A stretch of DNA of 64,000 nucleotides from Solenopsis invicta. Its lineage: Eukaryota; Arthropoda; Insecta; Hymenoptera; Formicidae. The DNA lies in assembly GCF_016802725.1 (NCBI RefSeq), contig NC_052679.1, positions 24,175,561-24,239,560 on the forward strand. Reading direction: 5' to 3'. Both the position numbers and the translations under genes were made by a program. Below the pieces are notes generated by a model. It saw only the letters and a program-made list of their open reading frames with translations. It searched no databases and was not told the origin of the DNA. Below are positions 1-9,739 of the stretch, piece by piece; within the stretch, counting starts at the first letter, position 1, and each line of letters starts with the position of its first letter.

Positions 1-1279
1 ATTACTACAAGAGATAATAAGCTTTATTGATAAAAATTATAAATTACATTTATAAGCGCTGTAAAATGTTTTATCATGGACACAATCTGCTTATTATAGA
101 AACCGGTCTTTGAAGAGCACATTTTTTTCAATTTTAATTATTCCGTACGAAACAGAAAAAGGAATATATGTTTTTCTGTTGCCGTGTTTCAGTCTTTTTT
201 TGTGGCGGCAATAAACAAAAATCGAGAATACTGAAATTTCACAATGTCTAATGATGAATAAAATTATAAATAAATTTTATTATAATTATAAAAAGTTATT
301 AAAAATAAAAAAAATATATTAAATGTTTCAAATATTTGCTCTATTTTGTTAGATCTGCTTTTTGTTTTAAAATTCTTGGGTTTTTCGATTGTCAGAATCT
401 AATACACCACTACTTAATATTATTACATTTATTCTTGTTTCTCGTTACATTATAAATATCATAAACATCAGACTACTCGTCACAATATTTGTAAAAAATA
501 TAATGCTCAAACTTTATTTATGGACATATTTATGTATTTTACATTTTACAAAATCGAAGTAAGAACTAAAGAACTTAATGAAAGAAACGAGAATCAAAAT
601 TCCACCGAAAAAAATGTTGCTGTTGGCCACATCAGCGAAATCAACTGACGAAAATGAACTTCGTAAAAAAATAATTCAAGGTAAAATAACAATGTTATTT
701 TAAACCCTAACAAAAATCTTTTTAAAAAAACAAAATGTACGCCAAGTATATAAAAAAGTGTTGTACATGAGCCGTTTAAAATTTCTAACAAAATTTTTTT
801 TTTTTTTAAGTATCATGTAATAATTTTCCAAAATTTTTAACTAAAACTTTATTTAAAACAAATAAGAATTAAATAAAAATAATCTCTAAACAAAAACAAA
901 ATGCAATTAGTTTTTACATTAGTAATACATTTTAATTTATTATTCGCAATCGAATTAATGCAATAAATGTAAATGATTTCTGAAATATTTAATAAAAGAT
1001 GTGTAATATATAATACAATATTTTATTTGCGTATCGTTCTTGTACTTTTACTTTACTGTATGAATTTAATACATGTCGGCAGAATATTAATTGCAAGACT
1101 ATTGTTTAAAATTAATTATCTCTAAGAAAAAGTTGGAAGCATAAATAAAAAATAAAAGATTGTAAATATTTTTATATTCTATAAATGAAATTTATATGAA
1201 GTCATTAAAAAAATTCTTTATTAATATTTATTATTTAAAAGTGATAAAGCCTTATTTCTTTTTTTCCCAGAATTGAGTA
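1..1279. other. AT-rich non-coding stretch
   Basis: Very AT-rich sequence with poly-A and poly-T runs. I see no coding exon, RNA gene or clear repeat. Short open frames here have no splice or codon support. Confidence 0.6.
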
Positions 1280-2029
1280 TTATTTTGCGTCATAAATAGT
1301 CATGTTCAAAGATTTTTTAAATCGAAGTATCCAACTAGGTGATGCTGTAAATCCTGGACAGTTAATTTCCTGTTGTGCTTTCAGCGCCCATCGAGCAATA
1401 TCAGTGTCATGAATAATAATGCCGTTCTGTACTGCTTCCTTGAATTTATCTAACGTATACGATGAAATTTCTTTCAGCTTCTCCAGTCTGGTACCACCTC
1501 TGTTCACTTGTTCCCGCCATCGTCGTAACTCGCGCGGTGATGTGAGTTTTCGAAATCTATGTTTTACATTCTCAAACGATTTTGGCCTAACTGAATCATC
1601 ACGTCTCCAATACTTAACAGCTCTTCTTTTGTATTCTATTGGAATCATGTCATTTGCACATGTCATTTCCTTTACATTGTACGTAGGTTGACTTGCTTCA
1701 TCATGTCTCCAATATTCAACAGCTCTTCTTTTGTATTCTATTGGAATTATATCATTTGCACATGTTATTTCCTTTACATCGTACGCAGGTTGATCTGCTT
1801 CGTGCCGTTCTTCGTTTGTTATTAAATTTGTTTCCAAAGTGTCAAATGAATTTTCAAAATCCAGAGACACTTCTTCTTTTACTATCAATTCATTTTCATA
1901 AATACTTTGTAACAAATTTTCTATTTTCTGTTTTACTTCTATTTCTATTTCGATAGTAGGAGTTTGAGGCATATTTAAAAATGAATCACTCATTAGCAGC
2001 GTTATTACGTTTCTAGGATTGAACTGCAT
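1280..2029 (-). CDS. HTH (CENP-B/Tc5-type) domain protein, 249 aa
   Basis: A single open frame of 249 codons with a true ATG at 2029 and stop at 1280. Residues about 184-245 look like a CENP-B/Tc5-type DNA-binding helix-turn-helix: basic start, a central ARWALKAQQ helix, then a FTASPSWILRFKKS segment resembling the W-x-x-x-F recognition part seen in pogo/Tigger-type transposases and their domesticated relatives. No DDE catalytic domain follows; the frame stops about four residues after the motif. Residues 82-115 and 116-149 are a near-identical 34-residue tandem duplication (about 102 bp, 1685-1786 and 1583-1684) containing IPIEYKRRAV. The N-terminus is acidic. A good acceptor lies just upstream at 2036-2035, so the coding exon probably follows a 5'UTR exon. 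It is likely nuclear and DNA-binding. Whether it is a host gene or a truncated transposon gene cannot be decided here. Confidence 0.6.
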   Translation of the reverse strand: MQFNPRNVITLLMSDSFLNMPQTPTIEIEIEVKQKIENLLQSIYENELIVKEEVSLDFENSFDTLETNLITNEERHEADQPAYDVKEITCANDIIPIEYKRRAVEYWRHDEASQPTYNVKEMTCANDMIPIEYKRRAVKYWRRDDSVRPKSFENVKHRFRKLTSPRELRRWREQVNRGGTRLEKLKEISSYTLDKFKEAVQNGIIIHDTDIARWALKAQQEINCPGFTASPSWILRFKKSLNMTIYDAK

Positions 2030-2034
2030 TTTAT

Positions 2035-2480
2035 CTAAAAATGATAAACAAATATGTTTAAAGTAAAACTAATAATTATATTTGAAAGGTAGTTACGCAC
2101 TCTATTTTCTTGCTTATGATATTGATATTATATTATATATATTAAAGATCAATAGTTAATTTACATTTTTAAAGTAATATAGCATCGTATATATTGTACA
2201 TATTTTGAAATTTTTTTTTGTCAGAAAATAAAAATTTTCTTAGATTAAAGAGTTCCACAAGGTATTTCTCTGCAAAGCTATAATAAAAACATATCAAATA
2301 AGAATAAAGTGAATATCCCAATTAATGACAAATTAAGGTTTTGTAAAAGTAATAAACAATATTTAAATAAATAAAATAATTATGTAATTTTTAAGAATTA
2401 AAAATATTAAAAATATTATTCTACTTACAAATTTGTAGCAATTAATACACAACAAAATCATCAAGAATACTAAACTGATG
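2035..2480 (-). promoter_or_regulatory. Probable 5'UTR exon, intron and initiator of the HTH gene
   Basis: On the minus strand an initiator-like TCAGTT lies at 2478-2473. It is followed by a short non-coding exon ending at a strong donor (GTAAGT, G at 2428). The matching acceptor TTTTTAG ends at 2035, six bases before the ATG of the 249-aa frame. The arrangement is inferred from splice and initiator consensus only. Confidence 0.4.
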
Positions 2481-2489
2481 CTCGCGGAA

Positions 2490-3590
2490 CGACAGCATTT
2501 TATACTACTGTTCTAACAATATATGTTTACGTTATATACTAACCTTACTTCGAACATTCTTCATGTCTTCTTATTTTTACCTCTGACATTTCTTTGCAAT
2601 TATATTTCCCTTGGTTACTTCAAAATAAAACGACAACACACTGAAGAATAACAACAATTACGGTGTTGTAAGACATTAATTTTTTGTGTACAAAATAATA
2701 TGTAATTAATATGAGTTAAACATTTATTTACTGGTCTATATGATTTGACTAGAACATTTGTTTTCTTCAGCGTTTTACAGATAAGGAGACTTGGATTACA
2801 AAAAATTGTTACTCACACATTCCATACCTTTACTATCTAACGCTAGCTCATCAACTAACCACAAGAGAACTAACATAAAACTAATTCAAAAATTAGTTAG
2901 AAATTTTATCTTTTATACTGCTTTTATACTACTTTTCTACAATTAATGTGTTTGTTAAATTCGAGTAGTGTAGAAATATGCATAACCACGCTACTGGTGC
3001 GTGCACTTTGAATCATTTCTTATCTTGAAATAGAATGTTTACGTCCTGGCAGTATTGACTTTAACGTGTATACATTCAAGAGTGACGTAAATGTTTTACT
3101 CGACGTCTGCGTTTTCTTGTTAGACTGTCCTCGAAATGTTTTTATTATGCATTACGGAAAAATGCGAGAAAAACATAATACGTGAAGTACACCTACCATA
3201 TGTTTATAGAGAGGTTTTTAATTAGTTTTGGAAAATAGAAATATTGCAACATAACTTTATCATATACCATTGAATTCGTAATAAAATAAGCTTTATTTTG
3301 CTTATAAAAAAAATAAAAATTTTGAAAAAAATAGGTAAATGATGGGAAAAAGTGTAAAAAAAATAAAAAAATATTTTGTTGTTATAAAGTACTCTTTGAG
3401 TCATTCAACTTTCATTAAGAACATTTTTCTCTATCTCTTATCATTTCGACAATATACGCTTCGAAAGAAAAAAATCGATTTTATTCAAAAGGGTGTTTCA
3501 CCCTCTAAAAGTGCAAACGGGCACGTATAAAAAAATACGTGTTTCTTATTCTTATCTGTACTACAACATATTAAAAACTTGTTTAAATCT
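2490..3590. other. Non-coding stretch
   Basis: AT-rich; I see no exon or repeat I can support between the presumed promoter of the HTH gene and the first copy of the tandem unit. Confidence 0.5.
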
Positions 3591-4132
3591 GAGGCGGACA
3601 CTTCGATGCCTTTCCTTGTAAGACACGTATTTCTTATTTATACGCATTTATTTTAATAAAACGATAAGTTGATGAGAGAGTGTCCTAAACTATGTATCCC
3701 ATCAAATAAAAGCCATTAATTACTATCCTTAATAAACATAAAGTGTGTCTTGAATGAAAATGAAGCAAGAAAAAAAAGTGTTTTATAATAATGATGACAA
3801 AATTTGATATAAAACTTATAATTAATTATAAAGAAATGAAAAGAAGTCTGTTTGCATTTAGCTACGATATCTATCACAGGCGTTATCCACTCTTAAATGC
3901 AAGCCTTTGTTCTACCTTGTCAGTTGTAAAAGCGCCGTTCACAGTGCAACATGTTTCAAACATAAGTGACACTGGAAAACTCAAATAATTTAAGTGTTTG
4001 GTTCAGTTATTTAACTGTTACGTGAGTACTTATCATTATGAAATTTACTCGAAATGAAGAAGAGATATGAAAGATCAAGATACCGCAAATTTTATAGTTT
4101 CATTCCACGATTGAAATTTAAATCAAAGAAAG

Positions 4133-4144
4133 AAGAGAGAGAGA

Positions 4145-4171
<27 letters not shown>
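4133..4171 (+). repeat. (GA)n microsatellite
   Basis: Near-perfect GA dinucleotide run in copy A of the tandem unit. Copies B and C have only short GA tracts at the matching place. Confidence 0.85.
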
Positions 4172-4176
<5 letters not shown>

Positions 4177-5217
4177 GTAAAGTCTATAATCCTTTCTCAA
4201 ATTTTTATAATATTATCTTTTAATATAATCTTTTTAAATTCAATCTCTAATATAATCTTTTCTTTATAGAAATTATAAACTATTATTTATTATACAGCAT
4301 TTAATATTATTACACAATAAAATTTAAATGTAAGTCATAAAACGTAAATTGTAATAAATATCCAAGTTGAAATATTTAATCAAGTGTCAAAGGTGCTGAT
4401 GAGATATCGCAATATCGTAGAAAGATTAACTCTTCTTGTGTACCATACGGTAAACATCCAAAACTCATACCTTTAAGCATTATAAAACGTTAATTTTTAC
4501 TTGATAAAAGGAATGATAATTAGCCTCGCTTAAATCAACTTTGGATAACTTATGATTTGTATCAGAAACAAAAAAAATTCAAAAAATTAAATATGTGCAA
4601 AAATTTTGGTGACTTATTTGAAACAATTTTTGAGTATGTTGATTTTATTGTCCATGTATGCAGCTCCATTTTTATAAGTTTTATAATAAACGAGAACCAA
4701 GTTGTAAAATAAAGAAAAATGTTAATGTAAAGTTTGTAAAGATTTTATTAAGCAAGCATAGCGATTCATAAATACATATCTAATTAAAACTTACAACCTA
4801 TTTTGTTTATTACATCATACATATTACATATTCTGCAATGAGTGCCTCAGTTGCAATTCAAACGACAAACAAGTGTAAAATATTTTTTACGTTATTTGAA
4901 ATTCATTTTAACACATTTTTAAAAATTTGAAAAATAATGGATTAAATTCTTTTCTTAATGAAAAAGAAATTTATTTTATAAAAAAAAAAAAAAATACCTT
5001 TTTTAAGATTTAAAAACCGCTTATTATAACGCTTGAAAAAATGTAAATTGTGAAACAATTTACATAAAAATTAATATTAGATATTAAAATACGATATTGA
5101 CCATCTTATTTTTATGTTTGAAAAAATGTATTTTACAGTATTAAAATTAATGTTTTACAATTACTATAAAAGACCGGAGGATAGTACTCTCAAATTGTCA
5201 CGTAATCAACTATTAAG

Positions 5218-5740
5218 GCCTAATAAGAGTAACTACGGTTGTTGGTTGTTTGATGCGTAGGATTAACAATTTTATTAATTTAAAAACGGATGTTTTGACT
5301 CAGCTTCGAGTCATCTTCAGCTACAATTCCTTCTCTCTTGAACGCAGTTACATACGTTTGTTTTTGCAAGATTCTCCTCGGCTGGCCAATTCATCGGTTA
5401 AGACCCACGAACAATTATTATAGAAGGATTAACTTCCGGCTATAGACGAGCACGAAAATTGATAAAACCAGTCACATTCATTCCACTTGAACTACACGGC
5501 AGAGTACAGTTCAATCTTTGACCTGACTGGTCATTACATGGAAGTCTGATCGTTACAAGTTGGATAATTCGTGTAATTCAAGTGGAATAAATGTGACTGG
5601 TTTTGTCAATTTGCGGGCTCCTAGCTCTGTGGCCGGAAAATGATTCTCCCATAAAAATTATTTGTGGGTCCTACCAGGTGAATTTGCCCGGCATCTCGCA
5701 AAAGCAAACGTATGTAATTGCGCTCAAGTAATGTAAGTTG
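5218..5740. mobile_element. Long hairpin element, Penelope-like, with hammerhead-like motif
   Basis: Two arms of about 230 bp fold back on each other. GCAGTTACATACGTTTG at about 5345 pairs with CAAACGTATGTAATTGCG at about 5705, and CCAGTCACATTCATTCCAC pairs with GTGGAATAAATGTGACTGG at about 5583. The left end has TAATAAGAGTAACTACG. On the minus strand at 5320-5281 is CTGAAGA, a TGACTC/GAGTCA stem, AAAC and a small stem before GTT. This resembles the hammerhead motif known from Penelope-like retroelements, but the conserved G of the GAAA core is changed. The right end lacks the terminal TAATAAGAG copy, so this copy is damaged. Related copies lie at 13917-14315 (both ends present) and 31626-31780 (left half lost). 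Confidence 0.6.
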
Positions 5741-5797
5741 TATTTTGTAATTATTTAGGTAGAAACAAAATTAATATGTTTAAAATTTATTTTCCAG

Positions 5798-6601
5798 ATG
5801 ACGTATTTCTACTACAAGATGTAATAAGTGACAGACACATATCAGAGAGTCGAAAGAAAGAATAAGAAAAAATGGTTGCATCGTACAATGTGTATTACAA
5901 AAATCGGGATTTGTAAGTATAACTGTTATATTCTTTAAAACAATGTTTAATAAACAAACTATTATGGAAAATAATAAATCATTGCAAACAAGAATATAAT
6001 TCTTCTTTATAACACCTTTCCATCTCAAGCTATTTAACTTTAGATGGAATTTTGATCATTAATTTTATTGAAAAATTAAGATTTTTATACATGCATTACC
6101 ACATTATAAAATATAATATATTTTAAAAAATAATACAAAATAACTTATCTCCATTTTAAGAAGTAATCTAATGTAATCCAATTATTAACGTTTTACATGA
6201 CTTTTTTGTAAATATTAGATGAATGAATTGGAATATGATAAAGAGAAAATCCGTAGCGTGCATACCGATAAATTAAATAATCCAAGAGATGACCAGGAAA
6301 ATGCTAGAAGATCAGGTCATCTGCGTAAATAAAAGTAAGTTATAAAATCAAAAATACATAAAAGAATAATTTTGTTAATAATAAAGATATTAAGTTTGTT
6401 TAAAAAAATGTTTTTTAGTATTAATTATTTACATCCATTGTAGCAATTTAAACGTAATCATAAACGTAAAAGAATATTTTACCTCTTATTACTATTTAAT
6501 TTTGTTTTTTTTCTATTTTAGCAAAAGACCTTACGGAAAAATGTCAAAAAGCCTTTAATCTTATAGAATGTATCGTAAAGCTCAAAAGAGAATGCTTTTG
6601 A
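5798..6601 (+). pseudogene. Odorant-binding protein (OBP) pseudogene, 5'-truncated
   Basis: Three exons with splice consensus: 5798-5912 (donor GTAAGT), 6219-6334 (donor GTAAGTT) and 6522-6601 (stop TGA). They carry the OBP cysteine pattern: C2-x3-C3 in GCIVQC, about 41 residues to C4 in VICVNK, x10 to C5 and x8 to C6 (KCQKAFNLIEC). That spacing is diagnostic of insect OBPs, small secreted carriers of odorants. Two frame breaks are visible. One lies in the A-rich run at about 5856-5871, between a frame reading LLQDVISDRHISES and the frame with C2-C3. The other is near 6275-6285, between MNELEYDKEKIRS and the frame with C4. The signal peptide and C1 exon are absent; a transposon hairpin sits directly upstream. 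Intron phases agree with a once-functional gene. Confident for the family; the pseudogene call assumes no assembly errors. Confidence 0.75.
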
Positions 6602-7095
6602 GTATACCTAAGAGCACACCCGAAAAATAAGGAATGTAATTGAAAACAACCGACATATAATCAAGATATAAAAATTTGCAGTATATAGCATTTTCAATAA
6701 AGAGATATAATGCAGCTTTTTTATGTTTTGACAAATTAAAATAATACTGAAAAAAATTTGGTTTAATAAAGCAATCTTATTGAGAAGGAAAAAAAATCAG
6801 TATTATTAATTTCTTTATTTGTATAATACTGTTTATAATACCATATCTCAAGTCTTATATTAGATAAGTGGGCCACAGTGAAACAAGTAAGTTTACAAAA
6901 ATTTAATTTATATACTTATATCTTTTTTGTTCTAATTTGTATTTTTATCTCAAAATTATTATATTGGTAGAATAATAAAAACATATAATAATTATGCATA
7001 AACATTGAAATTAATTTTTGTTAGAGCACGCAAAAAAATGGCAGGCAAACCGGAACACGTGATTTCATATACGAAGATTAACTGAAGGTATTGTA
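6602..7095 (+). other. OBP 3' flank and AT-rich spacer
   Basis: The first 190 bases resemble the flank of the other relic OBP exon at 42516-42700 (shared TATAATCA, TATAAAAATTTG and AAATTAAAATAATA blocks). This suggests one duplicated 3'UTR or flank. The rest is AT-rich with no gene seen. Confidence 0.5.
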
Positions 7096-7099
7096 AGTG

Positions 7100-7330
7100 A
7101 GCAATCGGCTCACTCGATATAAATTTCAAATCGCCCGCCACTGCGGTGTCAGCGGATTGCTGCCTGCGTATTGCTTGCCTGATTGGCTGCGTGGGTCACG
7201 TGACCTTCTGTCTCGTGCCCCAATTGGTTTTGCGAACGACGTGAGATATATACCGCCATGCGATTGGCCCTGCGAGGCTCACTAGCGCGCCCCTGCGGTT
7301 TCTCTCGTGGGTGTATCATCGCAAGTTTTA
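7100..7330 (+). promoter_or_regulatory. GC-richer promoter-like segment with E-box and CCAAT boxes
   Basis: The segment is distinctly GC-richer than its neighbours. It holds a 12-bp palindrome GGTCACGTGACC (7195-7206), containing a CACGTG E-box, and three CCAAT/ATTGG boxes (near 7181, 7221 and 7261) at roughly 40-bp spacing. Clusters of CCAAT boxes with an E-box are typical of housekeeping or stress promoters. No downstream gene can be assigned with confidence. Confidence 0.3.
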
Positions 7331-7376
7331 GACTCGTCGAAGGTCTCGTCAAGTGTATCATGACCGCCACGTTTTC

Positions 7377-7552
7377 TGTATAGTCGTGAGCTAAAAGGTT
7401 GCAACACATTTTCTTCGATTGTTTTTGAAATGTAGACTTGCTCATCAAACGGCGAACGTCATTGGTTCTTATCTGTGGATCCAACCAATTAAGCATCAAA
7501 CCATCTACCATCAAAAAAAATATGTTGCTACCTTTTAGCTCACGACTATACA
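7377..7552. repeat. Short foldback, 30-bp arms
   Basis: TGTATAGTCGTGAGCTAAAA at 7377 is matched by its reverse complement TTTTAGCTCACGACTATACA ending at 7552. The arms extend about 30 bp with few mismatches around a loop of about 115 bp. It looks like a MITE or folded insertion; no clean target-site duplication was found. Confidence 0.6.
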
Positions 7553-7917
7553 CGACCGGTGAATAAAGTCGGTTCTGCCATTGTACTCCTGGTGCGCAAT
7601 TAATTCCTGTTACCCTCCTTTCCGTCGGTACTTCCGGCTCCTGACACACGAGGGATCGTGACGAGATATTTCCTTTCCTAGTATTTTCCGGCTCGCACGT
7701 TCTCTTCTCCTTTGTGGGGCGGGATTTTAAAATCCTTTCGGCCCGCTCTTACAGTATTCAGTTTCATACAGCGTGTGTCGTCGTAACGGAAGTGAACGAG
7801 AGAGTGCGTTCAGTCACGGATGGGATATCTCTAAAATCCTCTCATCGCATAAAAATGGTAAAAAGTAGAGTCTTATATAAAGAGAGAAGCGACATCAAAC
7901 TTCCACCACAACCTTTA

Positions 7918-8065
7918 GGGTCAATGCACACAGGACGCGTCAACGCGTTACGCGTGGCGGATAGCCAATCATTCTTTTGCTTTCTTATTTCTTTCCATAA
8001 AAGCGGAAAAATGATTGGCTACCTCGCCCGCGTAACGCGTTGACGCATACTGTGTGCATTGAGCA
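7918..8065. mobile_element. MITE, about 142 bp, 55-bp inverted repeats
   Basis: Arms of about 55 bp: TCAATGCACACAG at 7921 pairs with CTGTGTGCATTGA ending at 8062. Inside are paired CAACGCGTTACGCG and AGCCAATCATT segments. A TTA trinucleotide flanks both sides a few bases out, which may be a 3-bp target duplication. It has no coding capacity, so it is a non-autonomous DNA transposon. Confidence 0.8.
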
Positions 8066-8094
8066 TTAGTATCCAATTGAGTCCTCCACCGCTA

Positions 8095-8240
8095 TTTTGG
8101 GACCGCTCCAACGTCATCAAATACCATTCGTATCATGGTGGAAGTAGACATGGTGTGCGCAGTTTGCAAGCGTCTCTCTCTAATTCTTTGCCCTCTCACT
8201 TATTTTTTGACCGTAAGTCCCCATGTGTACCAACCTTGTT
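8095..8240 (+). other. Candidate first exon, one arm of an inverted duplication
   Basis: This segment matches the reverse complement of 9396-9570. Both copies keep an ATG followed by GTGGAAGTAGACATGGTGTG (ATG at 8135 here) and a consensus donor GTAAGTCCCC in the same reading phase (26 codons here, 22 in the other). The start MVEVDMVCA is shared. This could be a duplicated promoter plus first exon of an unidentified gene, or a transposon segment. No downstream exon could be matched. Confidence 0.35.
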
Positions 8241-8249
8241 TAACTCCGT

Positions 8250-8975
8250 AAAGTTGTTACAACTGAATGTGTTTGTTTTCGTTGCACGCACGTCATTTAG
8301 TACTCTTTCGGTCTCTTTTTATCATATACGTGCGTGAATGTCGTATGATTGCACTTATCGTATAATTATAATAAAATGTACATTAAATTCGATATAAAAA
8401 ACGTATGGAAGATGTCGATAATTTTGAAAAGAAAATCTTAAGATTCATCTCCACAATGCTAAAACTCGGTGCAACTTTTCGAGCTGAGAACTGTGTGATC
8501 AATTAGCTTGTCACTTTTCCGTAAAAGCTAAACATTGATTGGTTACAAACTTTTCGATCTGAGAACTCGGACCGATTTCTAGCCATTTCTAGCATCGCGG
8601 GCTTTTATAAATAGACTTTTCCATAGTAATCAAAGAATATCGTAATATTATTACAATTTCTAAGAGCTGGTTTTAAAATCTCCTGTTTGTGACCAGTTCA
8701 GTACCAATTGTAATTGATTATTTCTGGTCAATTTTATTTAACGACAACTACGATATGTAAGATAATAATAAAGTATATAAATGTAAGATAATATTAAAGG
8801 AAAAAAACTAATATAATGAAAGATAATAATAAACGACTTTTATTTATATAAAAAAAACTCTGATATATTTAAACCTATGGTTTCGCGCTCGTGTTATAAA
8901 TCACAGATTAATTATAGGCCGTAAACAAGCAAGACGATTATTAATTTAATAAATTTATTAAAATCTAAAAAGATT
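8250..8975. other. Non-coding stretch
   Basis: Between the two arms of the inverted duplication; moderately AT-rich with no convincing exon. Confidence 0.4.
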
Positions 8976-9020
8976 GTGATTACGAAACGTTTCGGTCTTA
9001 CTTGACCTTCTTCAGTCGTA
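8975..9020 (-). ncRNA. Hammerhead-ribozyme-like motif (Penelope-like element remnant)
   Basis: Read on the minus strand from 9015: CTGAAGA, then (A)GGTC, loop AAGTAA, GACC, then GAAA, then a tiny stem ACG-TTT-CGT followed by A. This matches the hammerhead core CUGANGA...GAAA with stem II and a 3-bp stem III and a GUA cleavage triplet. Minimal hammerheads of this shape with very short stem III are known in Penelope-like retroelements. Stem I is very short here, so self-cleavage as a monomer is doubtful. Confidence 0.5.
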
Positions 9021-9395
9021 ACGTTAACATTAATCTACTATCTTTTTGAACATATTTTTTATTTATTTTTCTACTCGTATATAAGTACGAGTTCGTACCA
9101 AACATTAATTATAATATTTCATCGAGAATGCATTGATAGTATTCGATATTTTCTTTAACAAGTGTAATTATTTTGTGTATTACATAATTTTCTTGGGAAA
9201 AGTAGTCACCATGAAAATTTATAAATTTTTTCAACAATTTTACTAATATGAATTAATTCATCAGAGGGATACATTATTTGGTACCCTTCAGAGACATAAT
9301 GATATGTATCAGGTATCAGAGAAAAGGACACAACGAACATATAGCAGAGTGTGACAAAGATGCAATCAAAACAGTTGTAGTAACCTGATATCATC

Positions 9396-9570
9396 AAACA
9401 TTTAGTTTTTTGTAGTTGGCAGACTTGGGGACTTACAGTCTCTCGATGCGAAAAAGGGGCGTGGTTTGCGAGTTTCGCGCACACCATGTCTACTTCCACC
9501 ATGATTCGTATCATTCTGCAAACAGCGTGGTCACAATATGGCTGCTCGCTTAGCCAATCAAGTATCAATT
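9396..9570 (-). other. Candidate first exon, second arm of inverted duplication
   Basis: Reverse-complement counterpart of 8095-8240. Minus-strand ATG at 9502, 22 codons and donor GTAAGT after 9437, in the same phase as the other copy. The upstream sequence contains a CCATATTGTGACC stretch. See the other arm for interpretation. Confidence 0.35.
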
Positions 9571-9571
9571 A

Positions 9572-9730
9572 TAGCGTTTTTCATTGAGAAAACTAGTGCG
9601 CACTGAATGTGCACTTGCTGCAGGTAATTGGGCGTTTCCGTTGGCACCGTCATCGCGCGAACCGAAACGTCCAATTGCCAGCGGCGAGTGCACACTCAGT
9701 GCGCACTAGTTTTCCCAATGAAAAACGCTA
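9572..9730. mobile_element. MITE with 3-bp TTA target duplication, copy 1
   Basis: Terminal inverted repeats start TAGCGTTTTTCATTG and run about 60 bp (AGTGCGCACT, GTGCACT, AATTGG, CGTTTC segments all paired). TTA flanks both ends (9569-9571 and 9731-9733). A second copy at 36931-37090 is about 85-90 percent similar by eye. A 3-bp duplication with no coding capacity fits a PIF/Harbinger-like non-autonomous element. Confidence 0.85.
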
Positions 9731-9739
9731 TTAGATTAC

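Larger units (their letters stand above)
3600..5745 (+). repeat. Tandem unit, copy A (5' part)
   Basis: This stretch aligns by eye with 12835-14640 (copy B) and partly with 30905-32160 (copy C). Shared landmarks in order are a GACACGTATTTCTTATTT start (A and B), the CGTTATC...AAATGCA block (3880, 13087, 30909), an ATTATAAACTATTATTTAT block, and the hairpin element at the 3' end. Copies B and C each precede a CYP4 gene, so this is the corresponding leading part of an extra unit. Copy A also has extra sequence at 4560-5060. No coding exon is seen. Confidence 0.75.

Noticed and set aside
7149..7649. 166-codon minus-strand frame
   Set aside because: Spans a foldback and GC-rich promoter-like DNA, with no domain and odd composition; start codon not convincing.
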